Source: Actinoplanes sichuanensis
Lineage (GTDB): Bacteria; Actinomycetota; Actinomycetes; Mycobacteriales; Micromonosporaceae
Assembly: GCF_033097365.1 (NCBI RefSeq)
Contig: NZ_AP028461.1
Coordinates: forward strand, 1,922,001 to 1,986,000
Length of the DNA stretch: 64,000 nt
Direction of reading: 5' to 3'
Shown: positions 8,968-16,736 of the stretch, piece by piece
Numbering within the stretch: the first letter of the stretch is position 1
Layout of the letters: each line of letters opens with the position of its first letter
Position numbers and translations under genes: made by a program
Notes under the pieces: model-generated
Told to the model about the DNA's origin: nothing
Databases searched by the model: none
What the model saw: only the letters and a program-made list of their open reading frames with translations

Positions 8968-8978
8968 CGAAACTTTCA
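8968..8978. promoter_or_regulatory. Possible LacI-family operator in the leader of the uptake operon
   Basis: CGAAACTTTCA is a near-perfect CGAAA-N-TTTCG inverted repeat (one mismatch), the half-site type recognised by some actinobacterial LacI repressors of xylo-oligosaccharide genes (BxlR type, CGAA-N-TTCG). It overlaps the ribosome binding site region of the first permease gene, downstream of the predicted transcription start. Binding by the adjacent LacI-type protein is inference. Confidence 0.4.
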
Positions 8979-9004
8979 TCGAAGGACCGGGATGTATGGC
9001 GGCG

Positions 9005-9033
9005 AACCTAAGTCCGTTACGAATCGATGTCAA
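9005..9033 (-). promoter_or_regulatory. Promoter of the leftward uptake operon
   Basis: Read on the minus strand, TTGACA (9033-9028) is separated by exactly 17 bases from TAGGTT (9010-9005). This is a near-ideal housekeeping promoter. Transcription would start near 8998, giving a leader of about 43 bases before the ATG at 8955. Confidence 0.7.
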
Positions 9034-9069
9034 GCCTGCTGGGAACGCTCATCGGATGGCGATCAACAG

Positions 9070-9099
9070 TGGACTACATCGATCTTTCAGGGTTAGGGT
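9070..9099 (+). promoter_or_regulatory. Promoter of the LacI-type regulator gene
   Basis: TGGACT (9070-9075), an 18-base gap, then TAGGGT (9094-9099). Transcription would start near 9106. It is divergent from the uptake-operon promoter about 40 bases away. Confidence 0.5.
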
Positions 9100-9108
9100 G
9101 CGTGCAGG

Positions 9109-9128
9109 TTCGAGCGAAACCTCATTCG
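9109..9128. promoter_or_regulatory. Possible LacI-family operator at the start of the regulator transcript
   Basis: TTCGAGCGAA (9109-9118) is an imperfect inverted repeat of TTCG/CGAA half-sites and shares its right half with a second spaced pair, CGAA...TTCG (9115-9128). It sits directly after the predicted transcription start of the regulator, a position suited to autoregulation. Inference from half-site type and position. Confidence 0.35.
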
Positions 9129-9157
9129 CAACTACCGATGGTGGTGCGTGATTTTCG

Positions 9158-10315
9158 ATGACGAAGTCTGACGGGTCCGCGACCATCGCCCTCATCGCGA
9201 GTGACGTCGGGGTGTCGGTGACGACGGTCTCGAAGGTGCTCAACGGACGCTCCGATGTGGCCGCCCGCACCCGGGAGCTCGTCGAGGCCAGCCTCCAGCG
9301 GCACGGCTACCGCCGGCGCAGCCGCCGCCCGCCCGCCGTCACCGGGCACGTCGACCTGGTCTTCCACGAGTTCGACACGGCCTGGGCCATGGAGGTCATC
9401 CGCGGTGTCGAGGAGGTCACCTCGCCGGCCCGGGTCGAGCTGGTGATCTCCCAGCTCGGCGGCCGACACCGACCGCCCCGGCACTGGGCCGACGACGTGC
9501 TGCACCGCAGTCCGCTCGGAGTGCTGCTGGTGCTCTGCCATCCGACCGAGTCGCAGCGGCGGTTGCTGGCCCGACAGCGGATCCCGTTCGTCGTCCTGGA
9601 CACCGACAGCGCCACCGCGGCATCGGTCCCGACCGTCGGTTCGAACAACTTCAACGGCGGCCTGCTCGCCACCCGCCACCTGATCGAACTCGGCCATCGC
9701 CGGATCGCCGTGGTCTCCGGCCCGGCCGACGTGCTCTGCAGCCGGGCCCGGGTCGCCGGCTTCCGGTCCGCCCACGACGAGGCCGGTCTGCCCGTCGACC
9801 CGGCGTTCGTGCGGTACGGGGCGTTCACCGGGCAGGCCGGATACGAGCACGGGATGCAACTGCTCGGCTCCGCCGACCGGCCGACCGCGGTCTTCGCCGG
9901 CTCGGACACCCAGGCGATGGGCATGATCCGGGCGGCCCGGCGGCTGGGCCTGGCGGTTCCGGCCGACGTCTCGATCGTCGGGTACGACAACGTCCCGATC
10001 TCGGCGTGGGCGGCGACCCCGCTGACCACGGTCGACCAGCACGTCGCCGACATGGCCGGAACCGCGGCCCGGATGCTGCTCGACCTGGCTCGCGGAATAG
10101 ACGTCCCGACCACCCGGATCGACCTGGTCACCGAGCTGATCGTCCGCGAGACCACCGGACCACCCGCGTCGCCGTCGGCCGGGCCCCTGCCCGCTCCCGC
10201 GCCGTCGGCCGGGCCCCTGCCCGCTCCCGCGCCGTCGGTCTCGCCCTCGCCCGCGGTCTCGCCCGCACCCGCACCGTCCGTCTCGCCGTCGCCGTCGCCG
10301 TCGCCCTTCGCTTGA
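9158..10315 (+). CDS. LacI-family transcriptional repressor with low-complexity tail
   Basis: A 385-residue regulator. Residues 8-30 form the helix-turn-helix ('IALIASDVGVSVTTVSKVLNG'-type) with hinge helix following; 65-335 form the periplasmic-binding-like effector domain ending in 'ISAWAATPLTTVDQHVADMAGTAARMLLDL'-type sequence. It is divergent from the sugar uptake operon and is probably its repressor, released by an oligosaccharide. Unusual: after the normal end of the family (about residue 340) there is a tail of some 43 residues made only of Pro, Ser, Ala, Gly, Leu and Val, containing a perfect 10-residue duplication. The start at 9158 has no clear ribosome binding site. The esterase gene follows after 8 bases. 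Confidence 0.88.
   Translation: MTKSDGSATIALIASDVGVSVTTVSKVLNGRSDVAARTRELVEASLQRHGYRRRSRRPPAVTGHVDLVFHEFDTAWAMEVIRGVEEVTSPARVELVISQLGGRHRPPRHWADDVLHRSPLGVLLVLCHPTESQRRLLARQRIPFVVLDTDSATAASVPTVGSNNFNGGLLATRHLIELGHRRIAVVSGPADVLCSRARVAGFRSAHDEAGLPVDPAFVRYGAFTGQAGYEHGMQLLGSADRPTAVFAGSDTQAMGMIRAARRLGLAVPADVSIVGYDNVPISAWAATPLTTVDQHVADMAGTAARMLLDLARGIDVPTTRIDLVTELIVRETTGPPASPSAGPLPAPAPSAGPLPAPAPSVSPSPAVSPAPAPSVSPSPSPSPFA
10171..10230 (+). repeat. Perfect 30-base tandem duplication in the regulator tail
   Basis: Bases 10171-10200 are repeated exactly at 10201-10230. Each unit is in frame and encodes PSAGPLPAPA. A degenerate PSVSP/PSPSP series follows. The identity suggests recent slippage. Confidence 0.9.
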
Positions 10316-10323
10316 GGATCGCC

Positions 10324-11292
10324 ATGGCCGCTTTTGATCTGCCGCTCGACCGGTTGGAGCGGTATGTTCCCGACCTGGTGGAACCCGATGATTTCGACGC
10401 CTTCTGGGCGAAGACCCTCGACGCGGCGGCCGGACCGGTCGTCCTCGACGTCCGCCCGGAGCCCAACGAGCTGGCCCTCTTCGACTGCTGGGACGTGACG
10501 TTCGGCGGCTTCGACGGCCAGCCGGTCCGCGCCTGGTACACCCGCCCGGCCGCCCGCTCCGACGCGCTACCGGCGGTCGTCGAGTTCGCCGGCTACGGCC
10601 GCGGCCGCGGGCTGCCGCACGAACGCCTGACCTGGCCCGCGGCGGGCTACGCCCACCTGCTGATGGACAACCGGGGGCAGGGCGACCTCTACGGCTGCGG
10701 CGGCGACACCCCGGACCCCGTATCCGGAACGGCGATGGGCGGCCCCGGTGTGGTCACCCGCGGGATCCGGTCCCCGCACGACTACTACTACCGTCGGCTG
10801 ATCACCGACGCGGTCCGTGCCGTGCTGGCGCTGCGCGAACTGCCCGGCGCCGACCCGGCCCGCATCGCGGTGATCGGAAACAGTCAAGGCGGTGGTCTGG
10901 CCCTGGCGGTGGCCGGTCTGCTCCCCGATCTGGCGGCGGTCCTGGTCTCGGCGCCGTTCCTGTGCCACATCCGTCGGGCCGTCGACCTGACCGACCTCGC
11001 TCCCTATGGCGAGATAGCCACCTACCTGTCCGTCCATCGGGACGCCGAGCCCGAGGTGTGGAACACGCTGTCCTACATGGACGCGGTCCACTTCGCCCGC
11101 CGGGCCACGGCCCCCGCCCACTTCGGCATCGGCCTGCGGGACACGGTCTGCCCGCCGAGCACCGGTTTCGCCGCCTACAACAGCTACGCCCCGGCCGACA
11201 AGATCATGCACACCTATCCGTACAACGGCCACGAACACGGCGACGCGGTCCACGTACGCCGTCAGCTGCGCTGGCTCGCCCCGCGCCACTAG
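10324..11292 (+). CDS. CE7 acetyl esterase (acetyl xylan esterase / cephalosporin-C deacetylase family)
   Basis: A 322-residue cytoplasmic alpha/beta hydrolase of the usual CE7 length. The family signatures are all present: 'RGQG' at 117-120 (oxyanion region), nucleophile Ser187 in 'GNSQGG', Asp273 in 'GLRDTVCPPS' and His303 in 'NGHEHG'. It should remove acetyl groups from imported xylo-oligosaccharides before glycosidase action. It follows the LacI gene by 8 bases, with GAGG overlapping that gene's stop, so both share a transcript. No signal peptide. Confidence 0.92.
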   Translation: MAAFDLPLDRLERYVPDLVEPDDFDAFWAKTLDAAAGPVVLDVRPEPNELALFDCWDVTFGGFDGQPVRAWYTRPAARSDALPAVVEFAGYGRGRGLPHERLTWPAAGYAHLLMDNRGQGDLYGCGGDTPDPVSGTAMGGPGVVTRGIRSPHDYYYRRLITDAVRAVLALRELPGADPARIAVIGNSQGGGLALAVAGLLPDLAAVLVSAPFLCHIRRAVDLTDLAPYGEIATYLSVHRDAEPEVWNTLSYMDAVHFARRATAPAHFGIGLRDTVCPPSTGFAAYNSYAPADKIMHTYPYNGHEHGDAVHVRRQLRWLAPRH

Positions 11293-11295
11293 GCT
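11290..11295 (+). promoter_or_regulatory. -10 box (TAGGCT) of a probable leaderless transcript
   Basis: TAGGCT begins with the TAG stop of the esterase gene and ends 7 bases before the ATG at 11303. No ribosome binding site lies between. It is the same arrangement as at position 69. Confidence 0.4.
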
Positions 11296-11302
11296 GCCCG
11301 CC

Positions 11303-12232
11303 ATGGTGATCAACGGGCCGGGTGCGGCGCTGAAGACTCGGCACAGTGTGGACCAGATGGTCGCCTTTCGTCGGGCCGACGGCCGGCTGCGGTTGCTGGT
11401 GGTCTGCGCCGATGCCTCGGTCCAGGTGTGGGACCCGGTCAGTGGCGAGCCGGCCACCACGTTGCACCAGGTGCGGGGCGCCAACGACATCGCGGTATGC
11501 CGGCGTCCGGGACGTGAGCCGGTGCTCGCGGTCGCGACCGACGACGGCGTGGAGTGGTTCGACGCCGTCTCCGGCGACCCGTGTCGCTGGCCCACGGTGG
11601 ACGACACCCACTGTCGTCTCGCCGTGGGCCGGGGTGGTGAGGTGCTGTACGCCGCCGGATTCTTCCCGCCGGCACCGGTCCACCGGTGGGACGCGACCAC
11701 CGGCACGATGCTTCCGCCCCTCGGCCGCCATGACGACCATCTCGTCACGGTCGCGGCCCTGACCCGGTCCGGCGGCACGGACATGGTCGTCACGGCCGGC
11801 TGGGCGGAGGGCATCCAGCGCTGGGACGCGGTGACCGGTGCGACGTGCGGGCCACCGCTGCTCGGTCACGACGCCTTCGTCCACGAACTGGGCGGCCTGC
11901 TCCTGCCCGGCGGCGATCTCCTGCTGGCGTCCCTCGACGGCGACGGCGAGTTGCGGCGTTGGGACGCCGAGACCGGCGAACCGGTCGGCGCCGTGATCGA
12001 CGGGCTCGGGCTCTCCGGCCTCGGCCGTAATCTGCTGATGATCAACGCCGATGGCCGGCCCCGGATCCTCGTCACGAGTGACGGCATCATTCGTCAGTGG
12101 GATGCCGTCACCGGCGTCGCACTGGCCGACGTCGCCGAGGGCTACGGCGCCGTCCTGCTCGACCTCGACGGCGTCCCGACCATCGCGGCCGGATGCGACG
12201 ACGGGATCCGGCTGCATCCGTTGCCGCGCTGA
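11303..12232 (+). CDS. WD40-like beta-propeller protein
   Basis: A 309-residue protein built only of propeller repeats. Each blade ends with a W-D or W-x-D motif followed by a turn: 'VQVWDPVSGEP', 'VEWFDAVSGDP', 'VHRWDATTGTM', 'IQRWDAVTGAT', 'LRRWDAETGEP' and 'IRQWDAVTGVA', with a last blade closing at 'IRLHPLPR'. This gives about seven blades, a full ring. There is no signal peptide, membrane segment or catalytic domain, so it is probably a cytoplasmic scaffold; partners are unknown. It is separate from the sugar genes in function as far as can be seen. Confidence 0.8.
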   Translation: MVINGPGAALKTRHSVDQMVAFRRADGRLRLLVVCADASVQVWDPVSGEPATTLHQVRGANDIAVCRRPGREPVLAVATDDGVEWFDAVSGDPCRWPTVDDTHCRLAVGRGGEVLYAAGFFPPAPVHRWDATTGTMLPPLGRHDDHLVTVAALTRSGGTDMVVTAGWAEGIQRWDAVTGATCGPPLLGHDAFVHELGGLLLPGGDLLLASLDGDGELRRWDAETGEPVGAVIDGLGLSGLGRNLLMINADGRPRILVTSDGIIRQWDAVTGVALADVAEGYGAVLLDLDGVPTIAAGCDDGIRLHPLPR

Positions 12233-12267
12233 GCGGGGCCGAGCGGCCACGGCCTCGGGCGGGACGG

Positions 12268-12454
12268 ATGCCGTCGCTCAGGCGGTGAGCGGGGCCGGGC
12301 GTGGGCGGGCCGGGTGCCGTCGGCTCAGGCGGTGAGCGGGGCCGGGCGCGGGTGGGTCGGGTGCCGTCGGCTCAGGCGGCGAGCCGGGCCGGGCGTGGGC
12401 GGGCCGGATGCCGTCGGCTCAGGCGGTGAGCGGGGCCGGGCGCGGGCGGGACGG
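12268..12454. repeat. Four tandem copies of a 46-47 base unit spanning a gene end
   Basis: Units at 12268-12313, 12314-12360, 12361-12407 and 12408-12454 each start with (a/g)tgccgtcg and contain the same 'ctcaggcggtgagcggggcc' core with few differences. The last unit contains the stop codon and the final codons of the sensor kinase gene, so the other three are copies of that gene end laid downstream of it. A degenerate partial copy may precede at about 12231-12267. This fills the gap between the WD40 gene and the kinase. Confidence 0.9.
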
Positions 12455-14581
12455 CTGGGTGGCCAGCGGGATCGTGATGGTGACGACGGTTCCGGCGCCC
12501 GACGGGTTGTCGGCGGCCGTGATGGTGCCGCCGTGTCGTTCGGTAATCCGTTTGCAGATGGCCAGGCCCAGACCGGTGCCCGCGTAGTCGGAGGTGCGGT
12601 GGGCCCGGTGGAAGTTCTCGAAGACCGCCGCGTGCTGGCCGGCCGGGATGCCGATTCCGTTGTCGGCCACGCACACCCGGATGTCGTCGCCGTCGGCCGT
12701 CGCGTAGACCGTCAGCCGCGGGACCACACCCGGAGCGGTGTACTTGATCGCGTTGCCGATCACGTTCTCGAAGAGCTGGCGCATCAGCGCCTCGTCGGCC
12801 CGGACCACCGGCAGCGAACCCAGCGTGATCCGCGGGACGGGGGCGCCCGTCGACTCCGCCTGGTCGACCCGGGCGGCGGCGATGTCGGTGATCAGCGGGC
12901 TCAGGTCGACATCGGTGAGTTCCAGGCGGCCGTCCCGGGCGGTGGTGTAGTTCAGCAGGTCGTTGATCAGGTTGCGCATCCGGGCCGAGGCCCGGCGGAT
13001 CCGGGTCACGGCCGGACCGGCCCCGGGGACGTCGATCAGTTCCTCGGACCAGCCTTCGACGGTGGTCAGCGGGTTGTTCAGGTCGTGGGCCACCACACCG
13101 GCGAAGGCGGTCAGCTCGTCACGTCGGCGCCGCTCGGCGGTGACATCGGAGAAGACCGTCACGGCGTACCGGATGCCATTGATCTTGTTGGGCATCAGGG
13201 TGGCGTGGACCGCGAGTGTCCGGCTCTGCGGGACGGACGGGTTTCGCACCACGATGTCCATGGCATGGGGTTCGCCGGTGGCCAGCGCCCGCTGGTACGG
13301 AAACTCGCCGTCCGGGACGAGAGTGCCGTCGGTGCGGTAGAGGCCGTAGAAGGCACTCTCCCGCATCCGGTCGGAACCGCTGGTGACCCCACCGAGCAGA
13401 TCGCGGGCGGCCGGGTTGCGGAGCAGGAAACGGCCCTCGGCGTCGATCACGGCCAAGCCCTCGGTCATCGAGTCGACCACGGTGCGCAGCATCTCGGCCT
13501 GGTCGGTGGCCTCCCGCCGGGCGGTCCGCAGATCGTCGACCAGGTGGGTACGCTCGTCGCGCCCGAGGGCCACGGCCAGCCCGACGACCGCCACCACACC
13601 GACGAACAGCTGCACCACCAGGGCGCGGGCCGGATGTGACGGGATCGAGGCGAACGGGCCGTCGCCGTGCAGGGTGAAGATCACCGCGAGGCTGCCGAAC
13701 AGCAGGTCGTGCACGATCACGAACGTCGTGTGCAGCCGCAGACCGGCCCAGACGGTGACGACCAGCAGCGGGAACGCCAGCGGCAGGCCGTGCCGGAACC
13801 CGAACGCCACCGAGTAGGCGGTGACCGACACGACCAGCAGGGCGACGTATTCGGCGCGGTGTGACCAGGACGTCCGCTGCCAGGCCTCGCACAGGGCGGC
13901 CCGGCGGCGGCCCGGGTTGCCGGTCCAGTAGCGGTGCAACAGGAAGCCGATCCGCAGCCCGGCCGCGCCGATCAGCAGCATGCTCGCGGTGTTGCGGGTC
14001 AGCCACACCGCGGTCGCCGCCACCGAGTAGTTTCCGGTGATCAGCCACAGACCGGTCGGACCGATCAGCGCACCGACGGCGGTGCTGATCGCGGAGATCG
14101 ACAGCAGTCGCCACAGGTGCGGCAGCCGGGAGATCGCCTCGGCGCCGCCACCGCCCCACAGCTGCGGCAGCCAGCGCCCGAACAGCCAGGCGAACACCGC
14201 GGCCTGGGCCAGATTGGCGAGCACGAAGAATCCGGCGAGCCCGGCCGAGGCGCCGGTGGCCGTGTTGATCGCCATGGTCACCGCGGCGAGCAGGGCCACG
14301 TCCAGGGCGAACAGCCGCGACCGGCGCTGCGCCACGAACCACACGGCGGCCACCCCGGCGGCCGGCCAGATGAGGCTCAGGTTGGTGTGATCCATAACGG
14401 TCAGCCGCCCGACATAGGCGGCGACCAGGTACAGGACGGCGAAGGCGGCCGAGCGCAGCGCCTCCGCACGCACCCCGAGCCGAGGCGCCGGCGCGAGACC
14501 GATCCCCACCTCGCCGTTTCCCGTCACTCCCTGCCTTTCGGCAGACGACCCAGAACCAAAAGCATTCGGCGGTACGGCCAT
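12419..14581 (-). CDS. MASE1-PAS sensor histidine kinase
   Basis: A 720-residue membrane sensor. Residues about 40-340 form a MASE1-type domain of eight or more spans; 365-485 a PAS domain ('VVDSMTEGLAVIDAEGRFLLRNPAA'-type start); 488-555 the HisKA dimerisation domain with the phosphorylated His499 in 'VVAHDLNNPL'; and 600-710 the ATPase domain with the N box 'ENVIGNAIKYT', G1 'DNGIGI' and G2 'GTGLGLAI'. No response regulator is adjacent. The ATG at 14581 is preceded by GGAGGG; an internal GTG at about 14527 is the alternative. The final ten residues (SRPRPAPLTA) are encoded in a tandemly repeated segment. Confidence 0.88.
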   Translation of the reverse strand: MAVPPNAFGSGSSAERQGVTGNGEVGIGLAPAPRLGVRAEALRSAAFAVLYLVAAYVGRLTVMDHTNLSLIWPAAGVAAVWFVAQRRSRLFALDVALLAAVTMAINTATGASAGLAGFFVLANLAQAAVFAWLFGRWLPQLWGGGGAEAISRLPHLWRLLSISAISTAVGALIGPTGLWLITGNYSVAATAVWLTRNTASMLLIGAAGLRIGFLLHRYWTGNPGRRRAALCEAWQRTSWSHRAEYVALLVVSVTAYSVAFGFRHGLPLAFPLLVVTVWAGLRLHTTFVIVHDLLFGSLAVIFTLHGDGPFASIPSHPARALVVQLFVGVVAVVGLAVALGRDERTHLVDDLRTARREATDQAEMLRTVVDSMTEGLAVIDAEGRFLLRNPAARDLLGGVTSGSDRMRESAFYGLYRTDGTLVPDGEFPYQRALATGEPHAMDIVVRNPSVPQSRTLAVHATLMPNKINGIRYAVTVFSDVTAERRRRDELTAFAGVVAHDLNNPLTTVEGWSEELIDVPGAGPAVTRIRRASARMRNLINDLLNYTTARDGRLELTDVDLSPLITDIAAARVDQAESTGAPVPRITLGSLPVVRADEALMRQLFENVIGNAIKYTAPGVVPRLTVYATADGDDIRVCVADNGIGIPAGQHAAVFENFHRAHRTSDYAGTGLGLAICKRITERHGGTITAADNPSGAGTVVTITIPLATQPSRPRPAPLTA

Positions 14582-15267
14582 CGAGCCCTCCGGTCGCGCA
14601 AAAGGCTGTCGGCCCGCACCGCCGATCACGAAGAGCCCCGGAGGCCACGCCCCGCAACGAGGGCGATCACGCTCCAGCCCCGCACCGCCGAGCGCCAGCG
14701 CCCAGCATGGCCCCGTCCCGCCGCAGATCGGTCGCCCGGCGGCACGACGTGGACCCTTCCCGCCGGAAACGATCGCTCGGCGGCACAGGAGGGCTGCTTC
14801 CCGGCCGTTTTAGCAGCTGTGCAGTGCCGCCGGCCCGCTTCCCGACCGTTTTAGCAGCCGTGCAGTGCCGCCGGCCCGCTTTTCCGACCTCTGAAGCAGC
14901 TGTGCTGTGCCGCTGGCCCGCTTTTCCGACCTCTGAAGCAGCTGTGCTGTGCCGCCGGCCCGCTTTCCGACCGCCGATGCAGCCGGGAAGCAGCCACCCT
15001 GTGTCGCTGAGCCCCGGAGCGACGTGCCTCCCCGTCGAGTGCCGAACGTGACGGCCTCCCTCGCCGACACGGTCCGCGACGCCGCCCGGCGGTTGGAGTG
15101 GGCAACCGGCACGTGAGGACGGCCGGCGGTAGGAGCGGGCAACCAGGACGGCCGGGTGCCGAGGACGTCGGCGACGACTCGCGGTGTGGGTGGACCGCGA
15201 GCCGTCGCTCACCGTGGGGGACTGCTGGGGATGGCCCGGTCGGGCGGTGGGCGTACCGCTGCCGGGG
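14582..15267. other. Intergenic region without a convincing gene
   Basis: This gap lies between the PL9 lyase gene (ending at 15268) and the kinase gene (starting at 14581), both leftward. It contains the tandem array at 14778-14978. Several overlapping reading frames cross it on both strands, but they are low-complexity, Arg-rich, change frame relative to the repeat and have no ribosome binding site, so I call none of them a gene. The kinase promoter is expected near 14600-14680; no clear one was seen. Confidence 0.6.
14778..14978. repeat. Intergenic tandem array of 41-42 base units
   Basis: Four good units at 14813-14853, 14854-14895, 14896-14937 and 14938-14978 start with gcagc(t/c)gtgc(a/t)gtgccg and continue ccggcccgctt; a partial unit precedes (14778-14812) and a decayed one follows. 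Two subtypes alternate at the unit end: cccgaccgtttta in the first and tttccgacctctgaa in the middle two. Units are contiguous with no spacers. The runs of T and the AGCAGCTG core make them stand out from the surroundings. Function unknown. Confidence 0.85.
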
Positions 15268-16449
15268 TCAGATCTTGGCGCCGACCGACGGGTTGTTGGA
15301 CGGGACCAGGAAGCTGGAGGAGCGGATCGAGCCGTCGGCGGCGCGGGCGCCGGTGATCGTTGAGGCGTCGGTGCTGGTCAGGGTCCAGGTACCGCCGATG
15401 TTCCAGGAGTTGCCGGATGCGGTGGACGAGCCCAGCGCGACCGCCGTGGTGTTGCCGACCGCGAGGTTGGCGGTGAGTTTCGAGGTCGAGCCGCCGTCGA
15501 CGTCGAAACCGGTCTTGGTGTTCTTCCACGCGGTGCTGCGGGTGATCGTGATGGCGCCGGTGTTGCCGTTGTCGGTGAACCCGTGCGCCGCGTTGCTCCA
15601 GGCGAACGTGTTGCCGACCGCGTGCGCCGCGGCCGGTCCGGTGCCGCTGCTGCCGCCCAGTTTGAAGCCGTTGCCGTCGCCGGAGAAGTTGGGGATGCTC
15701 CACCTGTTGTAGCCGTTGCCGTAGGCGAGGCTGTTCTGGATCGTGATCGGCGAGCTGAAGCTCCACGCGTCGAAACCGTCGTCGACGTTGTTCCACAGGC
15801 GGGCGCCGCGGACCACGTTGCCGGTGCCGCTGCCCTCCTTGATCCCGAGACCGTCGGCGCTCTCGCCGTTCTTGCGCGGGTCGCGGTTGCCGTACGAGTC
15901 GAGGTTGACGATCAGGTTGTTCGCCGAGCTGTTCTGCAGCTGGAAGCCGGTCTCGTAGTTGTCCCTGGTCACGAGCCGTTCGAAGGTGTTGTTGTTGCAG
16001 TTGGCGCAGTAGATCCCGTACGGCCCGTTGATGATCTCCAGGCCGATCAGCCTCCAGTAGGAGGCCTCCATGTGGATCGCCCCGCGCTGGGCGGCCGGGA
16101 TGGTCGAGCCGACCGCGCCGGGTGTGTAACCGAGCGCCTCACCGTCGATGATCACCTTCTCGGTGCCGTACGCGGTGAGGGTGATCGGTGCCGACGACGT
16201 GCCGCTCTTGGTGATCTGGATGTTGGAGCCGAGCGCGTACGTGCCGCCGCGCACCGCGATGGTGCCGCCGGCCGTGATCAGGCTGACCGCTTTCTGGATC
16301 GTGGCGAGTGGCGCCGCCTGGGTGCCGGCGTTGCCGTCGTTGCCGCCGGGTGCCACATAGAGCGTGGTGGCGGCCGATGCGGGCACCTGGAATACAGCGG
16401 ACAGGACCACTCCGGTGATCGTCGCGGTCAGCACATTCCGCAATTTCAT
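15268..16449 (-). CDS. Secreted PL9-type pectate lyase (right-handed beta-helix)
   Basis: A 393-residue secreted protein. Residues 1-28 are a Sec signal peptide ending at 'ASA'. The mature part opens with 'TTLYVAPGGNDGNAGTQAAPLATIQKA', here split, which is the DUF1565-type start of PL9 and related beta-helix proteins, and continues with many Asn-rich helix turns. The segment 'SADGLGIKEGSGTGNVVRGARLW' followed by 'NNVDDGFDAW' matches the PL9 catalytic region (compare Dickeya PelL). It should cleave polygalacturonate by beta-elimination. AGGAGA precedes the ATG. It is divergent from the PL1 lyase operon, and the two share a promoter region. Confidence 0.82.
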   Translation of the reverse strand: MKLRNVLTATITGVVLSAVFQVPASAATTLYVAPGGNDGNAGTQAAPLATIQKAVSLITAGGTIAVRGGTYALGSNIQITKSGTSSAPITLTAYGTEKVIIDGEALGYTPGAVGSTIPAAQRGAIHMEASYWRLIGLEIINGPYGIYCANCNNNTFERLVTRDNYETGFQLQNSSANNLIVNLDSYGNRDPRKNGESADGLGIKEGSGTGNVVRGARLWNNVDDGFDAWSFSSPITIQNSLAYGNGYNRWSIPNFSGDGNGFKLGGSSGTGPAAAHAVGNTFAWSNAAHGFTDNGNTGAITITRSTAWKNTKTGFDVDGGSTSKLTANLAVGNTTAVALGSSTASGNSWNIGGTWTLTSTDASTITGARAADGSIRSSSFLVPSNNPSVGAKI

Positions 16450-16510
16450 GGGGATTCTCCTGGTGGGGACGGGGGAGGCGCGACAAGGGGGAATGCGCTT
16501 TCCCGCCCGG

Positions 16511-16539
16511 ACCGTACGACACCCATCGGAACAAGTCAA
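16511..16539 (-). promoter_or_regulatory. Promoter of the PL9 lyase gene
   Basis: On the minus strand TTGACT (16539-16534), 17 bases, then TACGGT (16516-16511). Transcription would start near 16504, with a leader of about 55 bases. Confidence 0.6.
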
Positions 16540-16592
16540 TCGGTCATGGTTCACGATGGGTGCACTGCAACAATCCTGCAAACGCGAAAGCA

Positions 16593-16622
16593 TTGACGCC
16601 CTCGGATGGCCGATTTTACTGT
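16593..16622 (+). promoter_or_regulatory. Promoter of the PL1 lyase operon
   Basis: TTGACG (16593-16598), 18 bases, then TACTGT (16617-16622). The predicted start near 16629 leaves a leader of about 108 bases before the ATG at 16737. The 60 bases around it are clearly more A+T-rich than the flanking genes. Confidence 0.55.
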
Positions 16623-16736
16623 CGGCCCAAGGTTTCGCGGAGATTACGCAGCCCATTCCCGCTTTTATCGCACGCGACCCGCGGCGAGGACTCCGCGCGC
16701 CCGTCCCCGTTCCCCCAACGGCGCAAGGACGAGAAG

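Noticed and set aside
12314..13639. A long plus-strand frame antisense to the sensor kinase
   Set aside because: It has antisense composition and starts inside the tandem repeat; the kinase on the other strand has all conserved boxes.
12268..14978. The two tandem arrays as CRISPR
   Set aside because: Units follow each other without spacers, are not 28-37 bases with variable inserts, and no cas genes are present.
14667..15212. A possible repeat protein with 'GRRHSTAASEVGKAG' units on the minus strand
   Set aside because: The DNA units are 41 or 42 bases long, so the frame is not kept across the array. Other frames are equally open and there is no ribosome binding site.
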